Assembly: GCA_963920575.1 (NCBI GenBank)
Contig: OY986971.1
Span: forward strand, 6,946,779-7,010,778
Reading direction: 5' to 3'
Length of the DNA: 64,000 nucleotides
Source of the DNA: Narthecium ossifragum
Taxonomy: Eukaryota > Streptophyta > Magnoliopsida > Dioscoreales > Nartheciaceae
Positions 47,641 through 56,665 of the stretch are shown piece after piece (positions within the stretch are counted from its first letter, which is position 1; each line of letters opens with the position of its first letter). The notes below the pieces were generated by a model that was given only the letters and a program-made list of their open reading frames with translations, did no database searches and was not told the DNA's origin. The position numbers and the translations under genes are program-made.

Positions 47641-48703
47641 ATATGCAGAGCTACAATATTCGCCCATAGTATGGGATACTGTACGAGGGGGCAATTGATG
47701 GCTGTCATAAACAACCAGAGCTTAGAAGGGGACCTCATTGACGCCATCCAAGTAATTTTTTCTGTCCGCCCGATTCTCGCAGAGGGGGGTCGACGATGTT
47801 TTTTCTCAAGCACCCGCCTTCATGTAAGTGGATTCGAATAGTTTTGAGGGTCACAGACTGAAGTATTTCACACTTGTTACTGATTAACTATTGTTACTGC
47901 AGGCCGCAATTGTTCATGACCGTCATTCCCTTCGTGACTCACTCCTGCACGGTGCCAATACCTTTTCTTCACTGCCGAGTGTTGATGTGTGGTTCATCTC
48001 ACTGCACTCCGGCTTTCACTGGCACTTGCTTGCAGTTGACCTCAAAGAAGGAACTTGTCGGCAATACACCTCGTCGTGGTCTCCTAGTGACGAAGAAGAA
48101 GCGGAGTACATGGCAAAATGGGTTGGGCGGGCACTCCAGACTTGGGTACCAGAGCTGTATGCTAGAGGGATGCAAGGCTCCGGGTGGTCTTACGTGCGGG
48201 AGCAAGCCATACCCAGTCAACGTGGATCGTAAGCTTTCTTTCAGTACATAATCCTTTTGTGCACTCCACCACGCACACTATACTGAATACCCTTTCACAC
48301 TTTCGATTTTGTCAACAGCCTCGACTGCGGCGTATTTGTCCTGAAGTATGAGGAGCAGTTACAAATTTCAAACAACTGGGAAATAAGCGGCTTCGGTCAG
48401 GGGGATATGCATTTGCTTCGGGGACAATTGGCCCTTCTATTGGTGAGAATTGGAAGACAACACATGCAATTACCCACTGTTCCGAGCACATTACATGGAC
48501 CACTTAGGGACAAAGAGACTGGCCGGAAGCGCCGTAGGACAGCCAGCCGGGCGGTGTGACCAAGAGCAACGAAGAAGAAGAAATAGGCCGTGTTTACTGT
48601 GACTTGTCATGTGACTTTTCATGCGTTTATGTAATTGCACTTTGGATTTGTACCCTTATGATACTCGTTTATATGCCCATTCATGCGCGCCTCTATTCAG
48701 TTC

Positions 48704-48964
48704 ATACGCGTGTTTAACCCCATCTGTATGTGTTCTTATATGCGTTTATATGCGTGTTTGGGCTCACCCTGCGCGTCTTTCAGTGTTTTTATACGCGTGT
48801 TTAACCCCAAGTGTACGTGTTCTTATATGCGTTTATATGCGTGTTTGGGCTCATCCTGCGCGTCTTTAAGTGATTTTATACGCGTGTTTAACCCCAAGTG
48901 TACGTGTTCTTATATGCGTTTATATGCGTGTTTTGTCTCATCCTGTGCGTCTTTATGTGTTTTT
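48704..48964 (+). repeat. 87-bp minisatellite between the convergent MULE-1 genes
   Basis: ATACGCG recurs at 48704, 48791, 48878 and 48965, giving three 87-bp units that each contain several ACGCGT-like cores. Because 87 is divisible by three, long frames appear here; they are artefacts. Confidence 0.9.
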
Positions 48965-49119
48965 ATACGCGCGTCTACAGCTATTATCGCAGTACAAGCA
49001 CAGTTCAACTCATTCGAATATTACACTTGTACTAACACTATACCCTTGCACAAGTTTCTTCATACAAGCCAGGGGCAAGCTTCAAGTACAAAATATTAAA
49101 CAAAACAGTTTTTCACCGT

Positions 49120-52100
49120 TCATAAGCGTAGTTCTGTTGCCGCAATAGAGTCTCGAACAGGGTTTGTGTTCATACGCGTAGTGGGTTCTGTTCTACATGT
49201 CCTTTTGTTATGTCCAAGAAGCCGACATTTAGTACATCTACGTGTTGGACGCGAATGTGCCTCACCTTGCGACGGCAGCCTTCGCTTTCTTCTCTTTCCT
49301 TTCTTCGGCCCACAGATCGGTGGATAGACAATCGGGTCTTCTTCCATCCTTTTCGGCCAAAATTCTTGAGATGCAGTTGGGAATATAAAGCCGTTGTATG
49401 TAGATCTATATTTTTCAGTTGTGAACCAAGGCTCGCAATAGTCATATTCTGACAACCCGGTGAACATTAATGTAGCACAAGCGTGCTAGCATGGTATGCC
49501 GTGCACGTCCCATTCCCTGCACGAACACCTTTTCAAGGCAATGTTGACGGCGTAATATGATTCACCATATTGGACCTGGAAGTGGTCCTGACTCGACTGA
49601 TCGACGGTCATGTGCCGTCCTTTCTCCTTGGCTACGTTAAGCTCCTTCTCAGCCCATGGGGTAAGAGTAGTTTCAAGACGGACAGGTTCCTGTATTCTCA
49701 TCCAAAAATAAGAACCCACCTTCCGGCGCGTTGACTCCATCATATATTGGATAGGATATGCCTTCGCTTCCTTCAACACTCCGTTGAAACTCTCGACCAT
49801 GTTCGTTGATAACATTTTGTATCTTCGACCTGGGAAGCAGTGGGTTGCCCATTTTTCTTTCGGAATTTCCATGACGTACTGGTACTGCTCCGGATACAAC
49901 TCCTTCATGGTGTCAATGGCCCGTTTGAAACGCACCTTAGTGTACGCTCTCGCAGCCGCCCAAAACAGGTTGTATGGCGCTGATCTCCTTCCTGCATTCA
50001 CCAGATTACGCGACAAGTGCACCATGCAAAACCCATGGTGCGCTTCCGGGAACACATCCTCCACGCCCTTCAGTATCCCTTTGTGCCGGTCGGATATTAT
50101 AGTTAACTTCTCAAACGGACTAATACATGTGCGGAGGCGTGAGAGAAACCATGTCCACGACTCCGCCGTCTCTTTGTCCGCAACTCCAAAAGCCACAGGA
50201 ATTATGTGATTATTGCCATCTACCCCAATTGCAGTAAAAATTGTCCCCGGATACTTGCCAGTGACAAATGTGGCATCTATACCAAGAATTGGCCGCATGT
50301 AGTTTTTGTAGGCATGGATGCATGCGCCGAAGGCCCAGTATATGCGTAGGAAACGGCTCTCGCAGTCTAACTGAAGTGCCGTCACTGTGGTCGGGTCTCT
50401 CATCATCAACTCCCGCATGTAGGGTCTCAACAAAGTGTAGGAACGCACGAATGTTCCACGAACCTGTTTGCATGAGAAACATAATTACAGGAAAATTCAT
50501 GCGTAACCCAAAACGAAGAATAACATGGGTTCCGCTCTCACCTGGGAGAGAACTCTCTGCTTGGCACGGTACGCCTTCCAGTATGACACCTTCGCGCCGT
50601 ATCTTTTCAAAATATCGATTACAATCATCTTCACAGTGTATTTATCATTTGATGCCACCTGCTCTTTCACCTCTTCAGTGACAAAAGAGCATGTCAATTG
50701 CTTGTGGCAACGACCGATCATTGGCTTGTTACATGTGTGGTCCTTGACAAATTTCCTTATCCGAAAAGTGGGAATACAGGGCACCTTCCTAGCAATCACC
50801 TTCCAATGACAGTTTGTTTCCACACAACGCACTAGAACCTTCCGTTCAGTACATTTTTTCGTGATATACTCGAAACGGCGCGTGATTGCGTATCGTGCGA
50901 GTGCAAGTCTCAGTTCCTTCTTATCCGGAAAGGACTGACCGACAAATGGTTCCGGCGCGTTTATAAAGAAATTTTCTTGAGCTTCAGGCGTTTCGAAATT
51001 GAGGATGTCTCGTCTTTCCCGTTTTCAACTGGCTCCCAAACGGGCATTTCATGTTCTTCGTAATCAGGATCCCAATCATCAGCAAAATATATGTCATCGT
51101 ATGTGTCATGCGTGTCCACACCGGGTCGAGTGAAAGGCTTGTGTACAGCAATGATTACACGATTAAAACTGACGAAGTCACATACCTGGCTATGAATATA
51201 TGCGCGTAAGAACTACATTAAGTACACGTAGGAATTGTATTAAGGACGCGTAGGACCTATATTCAGGACGTGCAAGAACTAGACTAAGTACGAGTAGGAG
51301 CTATATTAAGTACGCGCAATAACTACATTAAGTACGCGTATAAAATACATTAAGTACGCGTAGGCACGACATTAAGTACACGTAGGAACGACATTAAGTA
51401 CGCGTAATAACTACATTAAGTGCGCGCAAGAAAGTGCGAGCGGGATAATTTTTACCCTTCCTCCTCCGGTGTTAGGGCATAGAGCGATATCTCAGGACGC
51501 GCAAGAACTACACTAAGTACGAGTAGGAGCTATATTAAGTACGTCCAACAACTACATTAAGTACGCGTAGGTACTACATTAAGTACGCGTAATAACGACC
51601 ATATGTAAGCGTAAGAAATACATTAAGTACGCGTAAGAAGTACATTAAGTGTGCGCGGGTTAACTTTTTTACCCTTCCGCCTCCGGTGTCAGGGCATTGA
51701 GCGACATCTCCTCCACCACATCCTTATTATTTTCGACTTCTTCCCTTGGTACCACGAGAGGGACGTTCAGATCAATGTAGCCCAAAGAACTTGCAGTAGG
51801 TGCCGTCTCGAGAAATATATCGCTATCACAACTGAAGCATTGTAGGGAAGCATTAGAACACAGGACGAAGCCACTACTATTGACTACAAGAATTTTCGCT
51901 AGCATACCTTGTATTGTCTGCTTCTTGTAGGGCGGCAAACACTCTGATGAGTGGGCAAGATGGCCGGCCGAGGAGACGGAAGAGCCGGGCCAAGTCTCTG
52001 TCGTTTTCTAAACGTATGAATGGACTATATGGGTCGTTGGGCTGCTCGAAGCTGATGAACAACTCGGCATTGGCTGGAGATAGGTCACAAAGCATATAGA

Positions 52101-52260
52101 AGCGAGTCTTCAGCTGCGTATAAGATAAGTCGGAAGAGAACTCCTCGAGCCGACTTGACCCACCACGGTAATATGGAAGACCTTCGTCGTATACAACATC
52201 TCCATTGAAATGACATAGTAGCTGAACGCTCCCTATCTCAGACCATACGATGAAGGCCAC
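49120..52260 (-). pseudogene. MULE-1 transposase (MuDR type, SWIM finger)
   Basis: Exon 1 (52260-51908) encodes a PB1-like N-terminus; exon 2 starts at 51831 after a 76-bp intron and encodes an acidic linker. From about 51140 follow an acidic stretch and the MuDR N-terminal domain (FVGQSFPDKKEL, CVETNCHWKV, DHTC). A 78-bp intron (50541-50464) precedes the MULE core: GIDATF and SDRHKG (catalytic Asp), CMVHLSRNL (CxxH), NMVESFNG (candidate Glu). The SWIM finger is CSCREWDVHGIPC followed by TAG at 49488-49486, exactly before the His; the frame then continues HACA and ends with a CCHC knuckle (CTKCRLLGHNKRTC). A frame change near 51000 is also likely. The enzyme is therefore probably non-functional. 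Confidence 0.9.
51190..51660 (-). repeat. ACGCGT-core ~22-bp repeats near the MULE-1 transposase start
   Basis: At least 15 units of ACGCGTAGGAACTACATTAAGT type with a 22-bp period. Read on the minus strand they match the TACGCGTACTTA form seen in the left half, so orientation mirrors the terminal repeats. A ~40-bp coding-like fragment (CCTCCGGTGTTAGGGCAT, about 51466) duplicates the exon end at about 51680 and splits the array. Confidence 0.85.
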
Positions 52261-52533
52261 TCATCCACCGTACGGGCCTTAGATGCAAAGTGGTGATAGA
52301 ACTGGAGGTATCTCCTCGGACTTGACTTGCGGCTATGAAAATATGGAGGAAGAATTGAGAAGAGGAGATAGAGAGGAAGCAATAGTGGCGGGAAGAACTA
52401 TGGCGGGAGAGCAGTTCGCTGGCGGGTGAAAGACCTCCGGCGAGTACCTTCGGCACTGAGGTGACGGCGTATTCTACTATTTTTTCCCGGTTTGAATTCA
52501 AAATGTGGCTAATGGGTAATGATCGCATCTTCT

Positions 52534-52731
52534 GTTTAACCGGGAAGTTCATATTATAACATACATGCCCAGCCACGTCATGTGGCTAGGCATGGCATGT
52601 ATGTGGGCATGGGTAAGTGAGGGGTAAGATCGGGCTTTCCATGGCCAGGGGGTATTAACATGCAAAAAAACAGGGCAAAGGTATTAAACCGGCAAAAGCA
52701 AAGCTTAGGGGTACTAAAATGCAAAAAATTA
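52534..52731 (-). repeat. Right terminal inverted repeat of MULE-1
   Basis: Inverted copy of the left repeat with about five differences, including one change in the hairpin stem. Confidence 0.95.
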
Positions 52732-53329
52732 TGGTAAACTGCCAAAAACCAGATCCGACAAGAAATCCGATATGGGTGCGGCTATCCGCACCACCGTTTC
52801 GACTCAACACACCACATTTACTCTACACACCCCAGCCCAAGTTTGAAAACCCCAAGTTTCACTCAACACACCACACAAAATAAATGTACTTACCTAAACT
52901 ACCCTCAAACCCCACACCACACTAAACCCTAAACAAAACCCAAAATACCTACACTACCCCTCAGCCCACCCCAGCCCCTACCTTCTTCCCCTCTTCTACC
53001 GAGACTTCCTCCCTCCCTCTTCTACCGAAGTCTCTCCCTCTCTTCACTCTCTCGACCATCTCCCTCCACCTTCCCAGTTGTGTGTCTCGCGAACGTTGCC
53101 AGCCTCCCTATACCCGCGGAAGGCCTCGCAGGCGAGCTACCCACGCCTCCGTCGAGTCCGTCGAGTGAGAACCGTCGAGTGAGGTGAGGGGACAAGTGAG
53201 TTTTTCATTTCTTGTTGCATGAAATGCATTTTCTTTGCATACCTAGCATTGGTTTTGCAGCATTGTTCTCCGAATGCGTTTTTTTCCAAGGTTTTCAAAT
53301 TTTTCCAATGGGTTCCGACCTTTCAGTTT

Positions 53330-53590
53330 TATACGTATCAATCGGTACAAGACAACCGAATGATTCTCTATAATATCGGTACATAGTCACCGATAGTATA
53401 GGATTGTTGATCGGTACATAGATACCGATCAATACGTTTGTTGCTGAATGGAAAAGACCTTGTTCGGTATCAAGGTACCGATATTTTTTGGAAACTATCG
53501 GTAACTTACTACCGCTATGTATGCTTTATTACCGGTACTTAAGTACCGTTAAGAACGTTTAATTGCCGGTATATGGATACCGAAACACTC
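53330..53590. repeat. CGGTA-N6-TACCG dyads, left cluster of MULE-2
   Basis: Seven dyads of 16 bp, several perfect (CGGTACATAGATACCG, CGGTATCAAGGTACCG, CGGTACTTAAGTACCG, CGGTATATGGATACCG), about 25-45 bp apart, end just before the mobile-domain start codon. The six central bases vary freely while the half-site spacing does not. Confidence 0.9.
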
Positions 53591-53625
53591 TACTAATCTT
53601 TGCATTTCTTTTTCAAAACAGTTAA

Positions 53626-55657
53626 ATGGTTCATCCAAGGAGAAAAGCACCCGCCGGAGCCTCTTCATCTTCGGCGGCCTCGACATCTTCATCGGCCCGC
53701 GTTGACCGGCCGACGGCCTCAGCTAGGAGGAGGAGAGCGGTACCTGAGGAGATTCCAGAGGAGATCCCAGAGGATGCCTTGATGGTTGCTGGCCCTGGTG
53801 AAGAGGAAGAGGTGTCTGACGACGAGGCACCCATCCCTGGTGGGCCTGTTGACCGGTCGGTTTTGACGGAGTTCAAAACACACGTGGCATATTGGATATG
53901 GGCTGGAGCGGTAAAAAAAGGCTGAGTTTTTTTTTATATCATGTCGTGCTTATATCAAAGTCTGCTCACTTTTCCCCTTCTCAACGTAGGAGCGTGGGCC
54001 ACTAAAAATTTATGCGCATGGGCTGTCCACTTCGAAATGGGACTGCATCGAACGGCAGGACTTTAAGAATGCCGTGGAGGCCACCGGTCTAGCAAATCTG
54101 ACGGTGTGTTCTTACAAGACTATAAGCAGTGCCCTGGTGTCGGCGTTCGTCGAGAGGTGGCATCCGGAGACGAACACGTTCCACCTGCCCTGTGGAGAGA
54201 TGACGATAACTTTGGGTGACGTGAGCCGTATACTGGGCATCCCCGTCGCCGGTAGGCCGCTTGAAGAGTGCAAGCTGAAAGTCTCCCAGCTGAAAGCGCT
54301 TATGAAGGTTCATTTGGGAGTCAGTGAAGCAGAGGCCGCGAGCCAGTTGGATGGGAGAGGGCTGTCAGTCAGTATGACCTGGCTGAGGAGAGAGTGCACT
54401 CTCCGCAAGGTCGGCCTGGAGTGCTCTGTCAAGGCATACATTATGTATCTGCTGGGTTGCACCCTTTTTTGCGACAAGTCGGGGTCGAAGGTTCACGTGT
54501 CCTGCCTTTCTGCCCTCACGGACTTGGATACCGTGTGTGAGTATGCGTGGGGTGCCGCCGGCCTCGTCTACCTCTATCGCATGCTTGGCTTTGCCAGTCG
54601 ATGGAGGACAAGGGCAATTGGCGGATACTTGACTCTGGTGGAGGTACGTACTTTTAAAACATCTGTTTTGTGATATAATACCAATAATTGTGACTGACCC
54701 ACATTTTTAAAATCAATGCAGGCATGGATATATGATCACCTCCCGGTAATTATAAAGCCACAGCCCGACCCAGAATACACGGTTGACGCGCCGACTGCTC
54801 TTGCGTGGCTGGATCACAAAGATCCAGGTCAGGATTCGGAAATGGCTCTGCTACAATGGCGCACACAGATTGATTCCCTGAGTAGACATCAGGTGAGTTG
54901 TAATCTTTGTCTGAATCCGTGTTGAATTTTGTAATATATTCAGTAGTGATCAAATATTGATTCCCTTACTATGAGTATGGTTGCAGGTTGTGTGGGACCC
55001 ATACGTCAGACATAGAGGAGGCCCCTTCCCTCGTGATGATATTAGCTTTTTCCTCGGCACCATAAGCAGCGGGGAGCACGTCGAGCCGTACCATCCTGAT
55101 CGGGTGCTTCGGCAATTCGGGATCGTACAGACCATTCCCGCCACCCCACTAAGGCCAACCCACTTCCACATGGGAGCCAAGGAGACTGCCCGAGGGTACA
55201 AGAGGGCCTTCCACTATGAGCCGCGGTTCTGGGCTGATTGGCCAAGCCACTGCATTGCTCTATGCCGGACGGGCGAGTATGCTCTCCGTGGGTATGACTG
55301 CGTGGATGGGTATTATGACTGGTATCGATCCATATCTCATGTGAAGCTCATAAACCCAGAGCGGAGGAGTTTCCAGGCTCAACATGCAGATGATTATCTG
55401 CCGGCGAAGGTAACTTTTTAGCAATTCTAAATGGAAATGAAATACTAGCGTATAATATTATGTCTAATTTGTTTCGAATTCTTGAAATTCAGTATGATAG
55501 GATTGTCACGATCATCGACGACACCGTGGCGCACATGGATACCCTGACCATTGACGACCATAGGAGTAGGTGGGCGCGGGCTCAAAGAATAGCCCGCGGC
55601 GAGACTGACACGGAGCGCGCCTACGAGAGAAGATCTAAACAACGAACCAGAGAATAA
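53626..55657 (+). CDS. Plant mobile domain (PMD, MAIN-like) protein of MULE-2
   Basis: PMD proteins occur both in MULEs and as host genes (the MAIN/MAIL family, involved in meristem maintenance and silencing). Five exons are inferred: 53626-53910, 53990-54643, 54722-54892, 54987-55409 and 55493-55657. All four introns are phase 0 with GT-AG ends, and the 565-residue product has no stop or frameshift. The N-terminus is Ser/Ala/Arg-rich then acidic (PEEIPEEIPED). The PMD follows: FVERWHPETNTFHLPCGE, TLGDVSRILGIPV, then WAGAA-like core and WDPYVRH, a pattern shared with proteins labelled phosphatase-7 long-form homologues. It ends in a charged tail. Upstream, an acceptor at about 53615 suggests a leader intron. 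Its openness contrasts with the neighbouring broken transposase. Confidence 0.85.
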
Positions 55658-55712
55658 CATATATATTGATAGTATGAATGTGTTTCCAATGTATGAACTT
55701 AATTGGATCCAA

Positions 55713-55890
55713 TGTATGGACGTGTTTCCAATGTATAGACGTGTTATCAATGTATGGATGTGTTTACAATGTATAGACGTGTTATCAATGTATGGATGTG
55801 CTTAGAATGTATAGACGTGTTATCAATGTATGGATGTGTTTACAATGTATAGACGTGTTATCAATGTATGGATGTGTTTACAATGTAGAA
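55713..55890 (+). repeat. 38-bp tandem repeat after the PMD gene
   Basis: TGTATGGA(C/T)GTG starts at 55713, 55751, 55789, 55827 and 55865, an exact 38-bp period over nearly five units. It lies in the presumed 3' untranslated region. Confidence 0.9.
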
Positions 55891-55908
55891 TTAAACCTCC
55901 CTCCCAAA

Positions 55909-56538
55909 TACTCTTTTTTTTTTTATCAAGTACGCAACTATCGGTACCCAAGTACCGATAATAACCTAGACACATATCGGTACCATACTACCGGTTGTAT
56001 ACCCGACACTATCGGTGCTTAGATACCGTTACAAAGCCAATCAAGTAAAACAAACACTGTTTCGGTACTCACACTTCCTAACAGTGAAGCATTTTATCGG
56101 TACTATGCTACCGATACAACGCAGCTTATGCCTGCCTTTGATTCCATGTTTGATCGGTAGTAGAGTACTGATAAAAGGCTTCACTGTTCGGAAGCGTGAG
56201 TACCGTTACAAAGCCAATCAAGTAAAACTAACACTGTCTCGGTACTCACTCTTCCGAACAGTGAAGCATTTTATCGGTACTATACTACCGATACAACGCA
56301 GCTTACGCCTGCCTTTGATTCCATGTTGTATCGGTAGTATAGTGCCGATAAAATGCTTCACTGTTCGGAAGAGTGAGTACCGAGACAGTGTTTGTTTTAC
56401 TTGATTGGCTTTGTAACGGTATCTAATTACCGATAGTGTCGGGTATACAACAGGTAGTATGGTACCGATATATGTCTAGGTTATTATCGGTACTTGGGTA
56501 CCGATAGTTGCGTACTTGATAAAAAAAAAACAGAGTAT
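55909..56538. terminator. ~630-bp inverted repeat between the convergent MULE-2 genes
   Basis: The left arm from TACTCTTTTTTT (55909) and the right arm ending AAAAACAGAGTA (56538) are near-perfect reverse complements for about 220 bp. The inner part consists of two ~150-bp palindromes (about 56060-56205 and 56240-56390) and contains a 30-bp segment inverted between arms. It is built from CGGTA-N6-TACCG dyads. It lies between the stop codons at 55657 and 56666, so both transcripts probably run into it. A terminator or small-RNA role is inference. Confidence 0.7.
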
Positions 56539-56665
56539 GAAGCAACCCTTTGCAACACAATGTTTACAATCATACAAGATACTCATATAATGTTTGGAAC
56601 ACAATGTTTACAACCAGACAAGATATTCATATTGAAAATCATATAAGACATTAATACCCAAATTT

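Larger units (their letters stand above)
43625..48559 (+). pseudogene. MULE-1 accessory gene: mobile-domain-like N-terminus and C48 (Ulp1) peptidase
   Basis: Ulp1 peptidases cleave SUMO-like modifiers; the role in transposition is unknown. Inferred exons: 43625-43739, 44365-45206, 45299-45505, 45885-47355, 47649-47823, 47903-48228 and 48319-48559, all GT-AG with matching phase. Exon 1 is basic and could target the nucleus. Exons 2-3 give an N-terminal domain of the kind found with plant mobile and Ulp1 proteins (PFAHMLDLP, EDVAVILGLPM). Exon 4 is a long acidic linker. The peptidase is at the end: GFHWHLLAVDL (His, Asp), a Gln before LDCGVFVLKY (Cys); the triad is preserved. Two lesions kill the frame: TGA at 45365-45367 and a one-base loss near 45941 inside a coiled coil. 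Confidence 0.85.
43161..52731 (+). mobile_element. MULE-1: Mutator-like element with Ulp1-type protease gene
   Basis: Terminal inverted repeats of 197/198 bp (43161-43357 and 52534-52731) differ at about five positions. They are flanked by a direct duplication TGGTAAACTG (43151-43160 and 52732-52741); 9-10 bp is what Mutator-like transposases make. The 9.57-kb element holds two convergent genes: a C48/Ulp1-domain gene (+) and a MuDR-type transposase (-). MULEs carrying Ulp1-like proteases are known in plants as Kaonashi-type. Near-identical termini point to recent activity, although both genes are broken here. Confidence 0.95.

Noticed and set aside
47751..47781. 31-base GTAA...GCAG intron in the Ulp1 gene
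   Set aside because: Too short for a plant intron, and the frame is open through it to a better donor at 47824.
48621..49148. Frames with a 29-residue repeat
   Set aside because: The 87-bp minisatellite period is divisible by three, so open frames are expected without selection.
55713..55890. CRISPR-like array
   Set aside because: Contiguous 38-bp tandem repeat without unique spacers, in a plant nuclear sequence.
55909..56538. A microRNA precursor
   Set aside because: Far longer than usual precursors and repetitive; a small-RNA source is possible but no specific mature sequence can be argued.
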